NCBI GenBank assembly: GCA_030448125.1
Contig: JAUJNO010000005.1
Coordinates: 141,110 to 205,109 of the forward strand
From: Rubrobacteraceae bacterium
GTDB lineage: Bacteria > Actinomycetota > Rubrobacteria > Rubrobacterales > Rubrobacteraceae
DNA length: 64,000 nt
Direction: 5' to 3'
Positions 52,321 to 62,990 of this stretch are shown here, piece after piece. Position 1 is the stretch's first letter. Each line of letters starts with the position of its first letter. The notes under the pieces were generated by a model. It did no database searches and had not been told where the DNA came from. It worked only from the letters and a program-made list of their open reading frames with translations. The position numbers were made by a program, and so were the translations under genes.

Positions 52321-53364
52321 CTAATTTCCTTCTCCGGCGGTGTTCTCCGCCAGCGCCTCGTAGACGGCGAGCGACATGCTCTGGATGGCGTCGCGAGCGT
52401 CGTACTCGCCGGCACCCCTGGCGAGCACGGCCAGGTAATAGTGCTTCTCGACGCCCTGGCCGTCCGTGTAGAACACGATGCCGGCATCGCCGAAGTTGTC
52501 TCCGTAGGAGCCGGTCTTGTGGGCCACGCGGACGTCGGCGGGGAGCTTCTCCGGGATGCGGTCCTCGAAGACGGTCCCAGTCATGGCGGCGAGCATCTCG
52601 GCGGAGAGCTCCTCGCTGGTGAACCGCGGGTCGGAGATATTCTCGAGCATGAGCAGCACGTCGTTCGGAGTGGTGACGTAGTCGGAGAGGTTAGAGTACA
52701 CGGTGTTCTCGACCCCCATCTCCTCCAGCTCCGCCCTTATCTTCTCGTCTCCCAGGCGACGGTTCAGCATCGTCCAGGCAGTGTTATCGCTGTGGTTGAC
52801 GAGCCGGAAGGCGCACTCGCGCAGGCTCAGGGAGTGACCCACCGGGAAGGCGTGGAGTTCGCCGGAGCCGTAGTCCTGGACGTCCGTGGGGAGCAGCGTG
52901 ATCTCCTCCTCGAGATCCAGCTCTCCACGCGCCGCGGCCCGGTACAACGCCAGGAACGGCGGTAGCTTTCCGATGCTGGCCGTAACGAACCCTTCGTCGC
53001 CCCGCAACGAGACCCCGGTCCCGGAGACGGGCTCTAACACCGCAACGCCATAAACTCCCCCGTATACCCCGGCTATCTCCTCCAGCCTGCCCCGCAAAGC
53101 CTCCGGGTCGAAGCCTGCCTCTATCTCCGACGGCGGCGGTGGCGGTGGAGACGGCTCCGCGAGGACCGGCAACGCGGCGGTCGCGTCGGCGACCTGCTCT
53201 CCCGATAGCCCCCCTGAGAGGAATAGAACCAACCCCGATGATAGAACCGCCAATAAGAGCGAGAGCCCGTATAAGGGTACACGGCGCCGGTCCCGCTGAG
53301 CAATCCGTCTCCGGTCCCTCATCCGGGTCCCATCCGCCGCGGCCTCCAAACCGCCCGACGCCAA
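52321..53364 (-). CDS. Serine hydrolase, class A beta-lactamase-like, membrane anchored
   Basis: After a basic N-terminus and one hydrophobic segment (LYGLSLLLAVLSSGLVLFLS), a Pro-rich linker leads to the penicillin-binding fold. The Ser-x-x-Lys motif is TASIGKLPP, the SDN motif is VNHSDNTAW and the KTG motif is AHKTGSYGDN. The set is complete, so it should acylate beta-lactam-like substrates; whether it confers resistance or trims peptidoglycan is open. The frame begins at TTG 53364; a start at ATG 53322 is also possible. Confidence 0.85.
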   Translation of the reverse strand: MASGGLEAAADGTRMRDRRRIAQRDRRRVPLYGLSLLLAVLSSGLVLFLSGGLSGEQVADATAALPVLAEPSPPPPPPSEIEAGFDPEALRGRLEEIAGVYGGVYGVAVLEPVSGTGVSLRGDEGFVTASIGKLPPFLALYRAAARGELDLEEEITLLPTDVQDYGSGELHAFPVGHSLSLRECAFRLVNHSDNTAWTMLNRRLGDEKIRAELEEMGVENTVYSNLSDYVTTPNDVLLMLENISDPRFTSEELSAEMLAAMTGTVFEDRIPEKLPADVRVAHKTGSYGDNFGDAGIVFYTDGQGVEKHYYLAVLARGAGEYDARDAIQSMSLAVYEALAENTAGEGN

Positions 53365-53589
53365 CGCCGAAAATCACCTCTCTACGGATCAGGAACATGG
53401 ACTTCACTCGCTACGCGCAAGTTACAGAACTTCATCGGATTTAACAAGCATTTAAGGATGAGTGCGCAGTTTGTGATACCCATCTGGAGCGTCGCACGCC
53501 AAAATCGCGTAGTTCTCGACGGGTTTAGCCTCGCGGGGCGCGGAGCTGGCGCGAGTGGCGAAGGGTGGGCATCACGTTTTTGGTATAGG

Positions 53590-55419
53590 TCAGGGCTCCT
53601 TGCGGGTCAGGTGCTCGTCGAGGAAGGCGGCGATCTTGGGGTAGGCGTCGAGGCGGTTCTTCAGCTTGGCCAGGCCGTGGCCCTCGTCCTCGTAGAGCAG
53701 GTACTCGACCGCGCCACCGTTCTCGCGCACCTTCTCCACGATCTGCTCGGCCTCTCCGACCGGGACCCGTGGGTCGTTCTTGCCGTGGATCACCATGAGC
53801 GGCGCGGTTATCTTCTCGGCCTTGTAGATCGGGCTGATCGACTCCAGGAACTCCCGGTCGCGTTCCAACGAACCGTACTCGGGCTCGCGCAAAGCACGGC
53901 GGTAGCTGCCGGTATTTTCGAGAAAGGTGACCATGTTGGCGATCCCCACGATGTCCACCCCGGCCGTCCACAACTCCGGGTACCCGGTGAGGGTCGCGAG
54001 CACCATGAAGCCGCCGTAAGAGCCGCCCATCACGGCGATCCTCCCGTGTCCTCGCCCGCGCAGCCACTGTGCGGCGTAGGCCAGGTCCTTCACCGAGTCC
54101 ATGCGGAGGTACACGTCGTCGAGGTGGGTGTAGGACTTGCCGTAGCCCGTGGAGCCCCGCACGTTCGGGGCCAGAACGGCGTAGCCCCGCCCGAGAAGGT
54201 ACTGGGTCACGGGGGCGAAGAGTGGCCGGGACTGCGACTCCGGGCCGCCGTGGACGTTGACTACGACAGGCACCTCCTCGGGGGCATTCTCCGGCGAAGC
54301 CGTAGAGGTTTTGCCAGGCTCGTAGAAGAGCGCGGGTATCTCTCGCCCATCGAAGGAGGGGTACCGCACGATCTCCGGGCGCCGGAAGGTACGTGGCGGG
54401 ATGCCCGCGGTAGAGGAGCGGGTGAGGCGTCTGGGCTCCCCGTCGGGCAGGTCCACGACCCACACGTCCGGGTTGCGGTTCGGGCCCGTGAGGGTGAAGG
54501 CAAGCCTGTCTCCGTCCGGGGAGAACTCCAAGCCGCCGAGGATGCCGCGCGGCATCTGCTGCGGCCCCGGGACGCGCCTCCCCTTGCCGTTGAAGAGCAC
54601 CAAGTCCGAGTAGCCCTCGACGTTACGGCCGGCGACGAGCCAGCGGCCGTCCCCGGAGAGCTCGATCTCCTCGACGTCCCAGTCATCGGGGGTGAGATGC
54701 TCGATCTCCCCATTCGAGAGGTCGAGGCGCGCCAGGCGCACGAAGTCCCCGTCCCGGTCCGTGGCGAGGAAAGCGCTCCTCCCGTCCGGGGTCACCCGCG
54801 CCCCGAGAAAGCGGGCGTCCCCCTCGTGCGGGGTAAGCAGCGTCGCCTCGTCGCCGGCGTTCGCCAGGTCGAGCCTGTACAGGTCGTTGTTCAGGTTCGA
54901 GTGGTGGCGCGAGACGAGAAGGAAAGAGCCGTCCGGCGCCCAGGCGGCGACGGTATGGTACCCGGAGGTCTCCCACACCATCTCCGGCTCCCCACCGTCG
55001 GTGTCTCCCAGGTCCTGCACGAACACGTCGAAGTCCGTCCCGTTGCGGCGCGTCGCGGTGTAGGCAATGCGCCCACCGTCCGGCGAGAAGCCGCCGAAGT
55101 AATGGATGGCGTCGGGCGCCCGCGTAAGGTCCCTCTCCTCCCCGGCGAGGCCTTCCAGTAAAAAGAGCTGCGACCGTTCGTTGCCGCCCGCGTCCATGCT
55201 GAAGAGGAGCCTGTTCTCCTTCGGCGAGTAGTGAACGCCGGAGACCCTCTCGTCGTGGAAGGTCAACTGCTCCGGCCAACCAGAGCCTTCGCTTGGTACC
55301 TCCCACGCCTGGGGGACGCCGGTGATGTCCGTGAGGAAGGCGATGCGACGGCCGTCGGGCGACCAGGTGGCGCCGTACGCGGCCCGGATCTTGAGGTAGC
55401 GGGCGAACTCGTAGTGCAA
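53590..55419 (-). CDS. Prolyl oligopeptidase family (S9) peptidase
   Basis: The 609-residue protein has an N-terminal beta-propeller with repeated WSPDG/FSPDG blades (residues 1-350) and a C-terminal alpha/beta hydrolase domain. The nucleophile is in VMGGSYGGFM, the Asp in HGKNDPRVPVGEAEQ and the His in EDEGHGLAKLKN. VVNVHGGPESQSRPLFAP supplies the oxyanion. Such acylaminoacyl-peptidase-like enzymes cleave short peptides in the cytoplasm. No signal peptide is present. GAGGAGACC precedes the ATG at 55419. Confidence 0.92.
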   Translation of the reverse strand: MHYEFARYLKIRAAYGATWSPDGRRIAFLTDITGVPQAWEVPSEGSGWPEQLTFHDERVSGVHYSPKENRLLFSMDAGGNERSQLFLLEGLAGEERDLTRAPDAIHYFGGFSPDGGRIAYTATRRNGTDFDVFVQDLGDTDGGEPEMVWETSGYHTVAAWAPDGSFLLVSRHHSNLNNDLYRLDLANAGDEATLLTPHEGDARFLGARVTPDGRSAFLATDRDGDFVRLARLDLSNGEIEHLTPDDWDVEEIELSGDGRWLVAGRNVEGYSDLVLFNGKGRRVPGPQQMPRGILGGLEFSPDGDRLAFTLTGPNRNPDVWVVDLPDGEPRRLTRSSTAGIPPRTFRRPEIVRYPSFDGREIPALFYEPGKTSTASPENAPEEVPVVVNVHGGPESQSRPLFAPVTQYLLGRGYAVLAPNVRGSTGYGKSYTHLDDVYLRMDSVKDLAYAAQWLRGRGHGRIAVMGGSYGGFMVLATLTGYPELWTAGVDIVGIANMVTFLENTGSYRRALREPEYGSLERDREFLESISPIYKAEKITAPLMVIHGKNDPRVPVGEAEQIVEKVRENGGAVEYLLYEDEGHGLAKLKNRLDAYPKIAAFLDEHLTRKEP

Positions 55420-55517
55420 GCGGTCTCCTCTCTTCCGGGTAAGAGGAGATTAAAGCACGGGTTAGACGGGAGGGCTGCTCGATCCGGTGGTTCGTTTCGC
55501 GGCGACAGGCGCGGGCA

Positions 55518-55523
55518 TATAAT
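55518..55523 (+). promoter_or_regulatory. -10 box candidate TATAAT
   Basis: CATATAATCC lies 34 bases before the start of the fused gdh remnant. The -35 region is poor. Confidence 0.4.
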
Positions 55524-55543
55524 CCCGCGCGGGGTTACGGTGA

Positions 55544-55976
<433 letters not shown>

Positions 55977-55995
55977 AGGGGAGGAGATGCGAGAA

Positions 55996-56505
55996 ATGCG
56001 TCTTGAGGGGCTGCCGCTGTTCGAGAACCTGACGCCCGGGGAGAGGAGCGAGCTGGAGGAGCTCCTGGAGCCGGCGAGCATAAGGGACGGGGAGGCCATC
56101 TTCGAGGAGGGAGGCCCGGAGGAGCACCTCTACATCCTGACCTCCGGCGCGGTCGAGGTCTCTAAAAGGGTCCTCCCCGGCCACTGGCGACGCCTCGCCA
56201 TAGTAGAGGCGCCGGCGGTCGTCGGCGAGATGGGTCTCATGACCGAGCCCCAGGCGGTATGCACCGTCACGGCCAGGGGCCCGGTCGAGGCCCTGTACCT
56301 CCCCCGCAGGGCCTTTTTAGAGAAGCTTGAGGCAGGCTCCGGGGCGGCCCATAAGGTCGCCTACGAGATCGGGCGAACCCTCGCCGATCGCATGGCCCGT
56401 ACCGACGAGTCCATAGCCGGGATCGTCGCCCGGCTCGAAGAGACCGAAACAGACCGGGACTTCGACGTCTTCCGGGAGAAGCTCATGCACGAGTGGAGCT
56501 TTTAG
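55996..56505 (+). CDS. Cyclic nucleotide-binding domain protein, 169 aa
   Basis: The protein is essentially one CRP-type cyclic-nucleotide-binding beta-roll: LFENLTPGERSELEELLEPA, IFEEGGPEEHLYILTSGAVE and a phosphate-binding region VVGEMGLMTEPQAVCTVTA. It lacks the DNA-binding HTH of CRP/FNR, and the C-terminus is a helix. It may signal through partner proteins. ATG 55996 lies nine bases after GGGGAGG; ATG 55987 is too close. A fragment of a close paralogue precedes it. Confidence 0.83.
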   Translation: MRLEGLPLFENLTPGERSELEELLEPASIRDGEAIFEEGGPEEHLYILTSGAVEVSKRVLPGHWRRLAIVEAPAVVGEMGLMTEPQAVCTVTARGPVEALYLPRRAFLEKLEAGSGAAHKVAYEIGRTLADRMARTDESIAGIVARLEETETDRDFDVFREKLMHEWSF

Positions 56506-56544
56506 AAGCAGCCAGCCATCGGCGTAGAACGAGGAGTTAGAGAC

Positions 56545-57096
56545 TTGTCAGAGACCAGAACCAGGACTACTGCTAAAGAGCTGCTCGAGTTGCCGGACGA
56601 CGGGAAGCGCTACGAGCTGGTGGAAGGAGAATTGAGGGAGATAACTCCGGCGGGAGCGCGGCACGGTAGAGCAGCGATGAAGCTAGGCTCGCGTCTGGAT
56701 CAATACACGACGGCTGAACAGCTGGGCATCGTGCTCGCGGCGGAAACCGGTTTTCTGATCTCCCAAGATCCGGACACGGTTCGCGCCCCGGACGTCTCCT
56801 TCGTGGCGCGGGAGCGCGTTCCCCCCGGTGGCCCGCCAGATGGGTACTGGGAACTCGCTCCGGATCTGGCCGTCGAGGTGATCTCGCCGAACGATACCGC
56901 CGCCGAGGTCCAATCGAAGGTCCAGATGTGGTTGGAGTCCGGTGTCCGACTGGTCTGGATCGTCTATCCGGATACTCGCTCCGTGGTGGTTTACGAGTCT
57001 TTGAAAGAGATAAGCACCTTCACCGCCGAAGATACTCTAAGTGGGGGCGGGGTCGTGCCCGGCTTCGAGTGTAAGGTCGCCGAGGTCTTCGAGTAG
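56545..57096 (+). CDS. Uma2-family (DUF820) putative nuclease
   Basis: The 183-residue protein shows the Uma2 fold of the PD-(D/E)xK superfamily: KRYELVEGELREITPAG, then RAPDVSFVARERV and DLAVEVISPNDTAAEVQSKV, with the catalytic Asp, Glu and a following Lys in sequence order. LVWIVYPDTRSVVVYE closes the core. Nuclease activity is presumed for the family but rarely shown. TTG 56545 is preceded by GAGGAG. Confidence 0.85.
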   Translation: MSETRTRTTAKELLELPDDGKRYELVEGELREITPAGARHGRAAMKLGSRLDQYTTAEQLGIVLAAETGFLISQDPDTVRAPDVSFVARERVPPGGPPDGYWELAPDLAVEVISPNDTAAEVQSKVQMWLESGVRLVWIVYPDTRSVVVYESLKEISTFTAEDTLSGGGVVPGFECKVAEVFE

Positions 57097-57267
57097 AGAC
57101 TCTAAGGGGATGGCCGAAACCGGGGGCAGTCGTAGGGTTCGAAGACACCAGCCGAAACTTCGACGTCTCTCGTGACGAGCTTCCGGGGGAGTAGTCCTTC
57201 CGTTACTTGGGTTCACGCGAAAGACCATGATCGGGCATACTGTGCTACTAGCTAGTGGGAGGAGTGA

Positions 57268-58617
<1,350 letters not shown>

Positions 58618-58758
58618 GTCTTATGGCCAGCATAGCTTAGCCTACCGCAACACGGGGTGGATGTGCCGGGGCGGGTTCGCGGAGGCGGACGCAGTGCGAG
58701 TGCAGGAGAGGCGCCCTCTTATAGAGGACGCCACAATTAACCTCCAAGCCCTGTACGG

Positions 58759-59955
58759 CTATCCTGACGAGAGACGCTTATAAAGTGAAGTGAGCTGGTA
58801 AAGCTGCGTATAGCAAGCCTTGCTCTTGCCCATCGTCTGGGGGTTGTGGTCGGCTATCTCCTGGTAAACGGTTGTCGCCGCGCTAATAATCTCTTCATCC
58901 CTGAAGGAGTTAGGCGGCTCTATCTTCCACCCCTCCGGCGTCTTCTTGGCGAAGGCAGATAGCGCTGCCAGGATCGGGAAAATGATTCCGTCGGGGACCT
59001 CTTTGATATTACCCCTCTCGCGCTGTATTGACCGCAAGCGCGTGCCCACGAAGCCATCGTGCGTCTTCCACGTCTCGTGCAACTCATAAGCCTGCGGCGC
59101 AATGTCGAGGTAGAATTGATAAAGCTCCTTATATCTAGCGTGCTCGGGGTCTGACTCGTCCTTGGCCTTGCGATACACGTCCTGGAAGTTCTTAAGGCAC
59201 TTCGTCTTCATCGCGTACGTGAAAGTCTTATTAGGGTTGTCGGCTTCCCCGGGCTTCGGCCAAAGTTCCTCTGGAGTGAGGGCTGTTATAACTTGGATCA
59301 GCCGTTCGGTGGCGATGTAGTCGTCCGATAACTGGGTCTCGGACTGACGAAGCTTGTATTCTGGGTACTGCCTTTGCACGCTCTTCTCAAGTTCCTCAAG
59401 CTGACCGAGGCGTCCGGCGATGGAGACTGTCATCACGTCGTTCTGGAAGTTCCGAGCTATGGAGGTCTCGGCAATGAGTGCGTCGTCCTCAGTGACGATT
59501 AGCTCAAAGGTGATGTGTATCAGCGGCGGGGTCGCGTCGCTCTCCTCCATGTCCCGGTAGTAGTCCTTAAGCACACCCTGAGTCTGTGAACCATTGATAA
59601 TGCTCGGCTTCAGAAGCCTCAGGACTTTCTTCTTCTCGTCTATCTCGTAGTCGCGGGCTACTATGGAGACGCCCCCGTTAAGGACCGAGAAATTGTGTGG
59701 AGTATTATCGAGTGTGTCCCTTATCGCCCTGTGGACCTGGGTAGGTTGGCGACGCTTTCTGCCCTCCGCTTCGAGAAGATAATCGCGAACGTTCTCGTCG
59801 GTGGGCAGATCAAGCATAGAAGTCGCGGGGGCGTGCCCGAAATAAACCCTGCGCTCGTTGTCGGTATCCTCGGGGCTGCTCACGTTGCGGAGCGAGTAGA
59901 AGGGCAGTTCGACCAAAAAGCGGTCGGCCGCCAAGGGCGTTCGTTGCATCAGCAT
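58759..59955 (-). CDS. AIPR-family abortive phage infection protein
   Basis: The 398-residue protein has the AIPR landmarks: FYSLRNVSSPED near the N-terminus, NFSVLNGGVSIVARD and the hallmark IINGSQTQGVLKDYY (N-G-x-Q-T), then ITFELIVTEDDALIAETSIA and RNFQNDVMT. AIPR proteins occur in phage-defence contexts, alone or beside restriction systems. Here it stands alone between glutamate dehydrogenase and a surface protein. AAAGGAGAAG precedes ATG 59955. Its codon choice is less GC-biased (many AAG/GAT/TTA) than its neighbours, which suggests transfer. Confidence 0.82.
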   Translation of the reverse strand: MLMQRTPLAADRFLVELPFYSLRNVSSPEDTDNERRVYFGHAPATSMLDLPTDENVRDYLLEAEGRKRRQPTQVHRAIRDTLDNTPHNFSVLNGGVSIVARDYEIDEKKKVLRLLKPSIINGSQTQGVLKDYYRDMEESDATPPLIHITFELIVTEDDALIAETSIARNFQNDVMTVSIAGRLGQLEELEKSVQRQYPEYKLRQSETQLSDDYIATERLIQVITALTPEELWPKPGEADNPNKTFTYAMKTKCLKNFQDVYRKAKDESDPEHARYKELYQFYLDIAPQAYELHETWKTHDGFVGTRLRSIQRERGNIKEVPDGIIFPILAALSAFAKKTPEGWKIEPPNSFRDEEIISAATTVYQEIADHNPQTMGKSKACYTQLYQLTSLYKRLSSG

Positions 59956-60322
59956 CTTCTCCTTTTGTCCGTTTCGCCCCACCCTACAGGGCCGCCGGTC
60001 ACTGACCGGGGCAGGTGGAAGCAACAACGCCGCAATCATAAGACATAGGTGGTTGCAGCGTCAAGATCCTCAGAGTCCCGGACAGGAAACAAGCGAACCA
60101 CTAGAAGCCCTTACGCTAGTGCTGATGACCTAGACCTGGAGCATTGCCTTTAACTTCTGCTGCGCTTCGGGGTTTGGGGCTCGGATGCCGCCGCAGACGG
60201 CCTTGTTTCCCCGCAGTCATACTTTAGGTCGCCCGAAATCATCCTATAGGAGGACGCGAACCAGCAAGGGAGGTGAGAAGCTTCTTTTGGTTTCGTTGGG
60301 TACCAAGAGAAGGAGAAGCAGC
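59956..60322. other. Divergent intergenic region
   Basis: No gene is seen between the AIPR gene and the LPXTG protein. A frame open from 60185 into the surface gene lacks a ribosome-binding site. Confidence 0.5.
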
Positions 60323-61456
60323 ATGAAGAACTTGATGGTTTTGGTGGCGTTTCTGGTTGTGGCGCTGGTCGCAGCTCCTGCTATAGCGCAAGACGGCGAG
60401 TCTACCACCCCGCCGCCTCCCATCGGTGAGGCTCCCAAGGATCCTCCCTCAGAGGCTTCCCAAGAGCCTCTTCCGAAGGTCGAGGACCCAGTGTCCGACG
60501 CTGGCGACGTTACGAGTACCGACACCGGCGACGATAGCACGAGCACCGCCACCGGTTCCGTCGAAGACGTCAGCGACGACGGTACGAGCACCCGTCCCGG
60601 CCCCGGCGACGTCACGAGTACCGACACTGGCGACGACACGGACGCCGCAGAAGACACGAACGACGACACCGTCGAGGACACGGCTGATGCCGACGACAAC
60701 GTCACCAAGGACGAGATAGTCGACATCGACGATGTTGTCGACGAGGATAGAGAGGACCAGAAAGCCGGCAAGAAGGACAAGGACGACGACGACGAGGATA
60801 GAGAGGACCAGAAAGCCGACAAGAAGGACAAGGACGACGACGAGGACGACAACGAGGACAAGGATGGCGTGGAGCAGAGCGGGGATCAGGACGCGGATAG
60901 CGGCGACGTGGACCAGGACGCCAACGTCATCAACACCGGCGACAACGTTAACCAGTGCGTAGCGATCCTGCAGGTCGCCAACACCGGTAACGCCCAGAAC
61001 GCGAACCAGATAGCCCAGTCCGATTCGGAGGCCGGCGAGATCGAGCTCGAGGACGGCAGCACGATCAACATAACCCCCCGGCTGATCCTGGAGTGCCGGC
61101 AGGTAATCCGGCAGGTCGTGAAGAGCGAGCGGCTCAAGGATTCGGATGCCAAGAAGCTCAGGACCCTTCTCCAGCCCAGGGGCGGCGCTCCAATCGTCCG
61201 GACCGGTGGCGTCCCGAACCGGGTTGGCGGTGTCCCGAACCGGGTTGCCGCCGGGGCGGTCGTCCCCACCAGCAGGCTCGGCGCCGCGGCCGCGCCCAAG
61301 GTCCTCAGCGCGTCCAGGGCTGGACAGCCCAAGGCCTCCACGCTCAGGTCGCTGCCGAGGACTGGCGGTTTCTCCGGCTACGCCACGCTCTTGGGGCTGG
61401 GCACCGGCGCCCTGCTGATCGGCGGCGGGCTGTTGGTTCGCAGGGTTGCGCGGTAG
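60323..61456 (+). CDS. LPXTG-anchored acidic surface protein
   Basis: ATG 60323, after AAGGAGAAG, starts a signal peptide (MKNLMVLVAFLVVALVAAPA, then IAQ). A long Asp/Thr/Ser/Lys-rich region follows, with GDVTSTDTGDD twice and a 17-residue unit EDREDQKA-KKDKDDD twice. A folded-looking block DVDQDANVINTGDNVNQCVA then leads to QVANTGNAQNANQIAQ. The C-terminus has LPRTG, a hydrophobic helix and RRVAR, a complete sorting signal. The sortase at 37647 is the obvious candidate enzyme. The acidic repeats may bind cations. Confidence 0.85.
   Translation: MKNLMVLVAFLVVALVAAPAIAQDGESTTPPPPIGEAPKDPPSEASQEPLPKVEDPVSDAGDVTSTDTGDDSTSTATGSVEDVSDDGTSTRPGPGDVTSTDTGDDTDAAEDTNDDTVEDTADADDNVTKDEIVDIDDVVDEDREDQKAGKKDKDDDDEDREDQKADKKDKDDDEDDNEDKDGVEQSGDQDADSGDVDQDANVINTGDNVNQCVAILQVANTGNAQNANQIAQSDSEAGEIELEDGSTINITPRLILECRQVIRQVVKSERLKDSDAKKLRTLLQPRGGAPIVRTGGVPNRVGGVPNRVAAGAVVPTSRLGAAAAPKVLSASRAGQPKASTLRSLPRTGGFSGYATLLGLGTGALLIGGGLLVRRVAR
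60740..60841. repeat. Two tandem 51-bp units in the surface protein gene
   Basis: GACGAGGATAGAGAGGACCA begins each unit (60740 and 60791). Each encodes 17 residues. Confidence 0.85.
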
Positions 61457-61471
61457 GTTCGAGCAACGACC

Positions 61472-61506
61472 GGGGATAGGGGTGGCATCGGGCCGCCCCT
61501 ATCCCC
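61472..61506 (+). terminator. Hairpin after the surface protein gene
   Basis: GGGGATAGGGGTGGC pairs with GCCGCCCCTATCCCC around a short loop, 16 bases past the stop. The T run is absent. Confidence 0.6.
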
Positions 61507-61636
61507 AAAGCCCGTCGCGCCACGCCCGGCTTTCGGCTCCTCCAGCGCCTTCTCCGTCTACGCGGTCGAGGAGTGTCTTAAGACTATGACGCAGGTCTTG
61601 AGCGATCACTAGAGGCCCGGAGCTACCTTCCGGGGT

Positions 61637-62323
61637 CTATCGCTCCTCGGGGCCGGCGTCTGGCCCTGTTTGGCGTCGGGCCTCTTCGAGCAGGCGCACG
61701 ACCTCTTCGTCCGGGACCTGATCGAAGTTCCGGTACCAGAGGCCGATGGCTTCGAGGTCTGGGGGGGAGAGCAGGCAGATCAGGTCGTCGGTCTCAGGGC
61801 GCAAGAGCGCGGCGGTCTGCGGCGCGCAGACGGGGACGGCCAGTACGAGACGCCGGGGTTTCAAACGGCTCAGGGCCAGAAGCGCCGCGCGGGCCGTTAC
61901 GCCGGTGGCGAGCCCGTCGTCCACGAGGATGGCCGTGCGCCCGTCGAGGTCGGGGTAGGGATGTCCTTCACCACGGAAGAGCCGGAGGCGGCGCTCGACC
62001 TCCGCCGACTCCCTGGCGGTGACCCGGTCTACGTAATCTTCCTCGATGCCCAGGGCCCGCACGGCCCGTTCGTTGAGCACCCGCACGCCGCCGGGGGCCA
62101 CGGCGCCGATACCGAACTCCGGCTGGCCGGGGGCCCCGAGCTTGCGCGAGACGATGATCTCCAGCGGCGCACCCAGAGAGCGCGAGACCTCGGCCCCCAC
62201 CGGGACCCCGCCTCGCGGGAGCGCGAACACCACGGGGCGCTCGTCCGCGTAGGATGCCAACCGCTCCGCCAGCCGCCGCCCGGCGTCGCCACGATCCTCG
62301 AAAATCATCTCCGCACCCGACAT
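61637..62323 (-). CDS. Phosphoribosyltransferase-domain protein
   Basis: The 228-residue protein has VVFALPRGGVPVGAEVSRSL, then IVSRKLGAPGQPEFGIGAVA and the PRPP loop TAILVDDGLATGVTARAAL, a type I phosphoribosyltransferase fold. This group is common in bacteria beside stress genes, often without a proven substrate; the long hood (DRVTARESAEVERRLRLFRG) is typical of it. The start is ATG 62323; ATG 62308 (MIFEDRG) is an alternative. It is divergent from the thioesterase gene. Confidence 0.85.
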   Translation of the reverse strand: MSGAEMIFEDRGDAGRRLAERLASYADERPVVFALPRGGVPVGAEVSRSLGAPLEIIVSRKLGAPGQPEFGIGAVAPGGVRVLNERAVRALGIEEDYVDRVTARESAEVERRLRLFRGEGHPYPDLDGRTAILVDDGLATGVTARAALLALSRLKPRRLVLAVPVCAPQTAALLRPETDDLICLLSPPDLEAIGLWYRNFDQVPDEEVVRLLEEARRQTGPDAGPEER

Positions 62324-62509
62324 GATCTACCCTCCCTTCATGGGAGTAATTATGAACGCCGGTCCAGATCGTCGCACGCACCGGCGCCCACAGTCACCCC
62401 GCCGGAGGCGGCGGCGACGGTGAGACCAGCCTTCCGAGACGCTCACCGGTATCTTCGTCGTCCCGGTTCCGAGGTTTGGCGCCGCTTTGCGGGGGTAAAC
62501 CTCGGCTGC

Positions 62510-62893
62510 ATGAGCGAGGATGCAGGGTTTCGGGAGCTAGTGGGGACCGAGCTGTCGAGCGCCGAAGAGGGCCGTGCGGTCGTGAGCGTGCGAGCCGAAG
62601 ATCGTCATTTAAATCCCAACGGCACCGTTCACGGCGGCGTCGTCTACACCCTGGTCGACGTCTCGATGGCCGAGGCTTTGAGGACGATGATCGAAGGAGA
62701 CGAACGGCCGGTGACGATCGAGATCAAGGTAAATTACCTCGAGCCGGGCAGGCCGGGGACACTCACCTCGACAGCACGGGTGCGCAAGGGGGGCAAGCGG
62801 CTGATAATCGTCGAGGCCGAGGTCGCGCAGGAGGACGACGACGGCGAGGTCGTGGCGCTCGCCACCGGCACCTACACCCGCGTCGGCGGCTAG
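62510..62893 (+). CDS. PaaI-family hotdog thioesterase
   Basis: The 127-residue single hotdog domain contains HLNPNGTVHGGVVYTLVDVS, the conserved N-G-x-x-H-G-G active-site stretch, and VNYLEPGRPGTLTSTARVRK. These enzymes hydrolyse acyl-CoA thioesters, often aromatic ones. I chose ATG 62510 because homology begins at GFRELVGTEL; the frame is open upstream, but that part is a shadow of the divergent gene. Confidence 0.85.
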   Translation: MSEDAGFRELVGTELSSAEEGRAVVSVRAEDRHLNPNGTVHGGVVYTLVDVSMAEALRTMIEGDERPVTIEIKVNYLEPGRPGTLTSTARVRKGGKRLIIVEAEVAQEDDDGEVVALATGTYTRVGG

Positions 62894-62990
62894 CGCGGCT
62901 ACCGCCACGTACCCCGCACCGGGGTTCCCGGATCGCAAGAGTTCGTAAGTGTCTCGTCCTTCGAGGGCGCGAGCAGAGGAGAGGGCCAGC

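Noticed and set aside
53458..55161. 567-codon plus-strand open frame opposite the S9 peptidase
   Set aside because: It is antisense to a full-length prolyl oligopeptidase gene.
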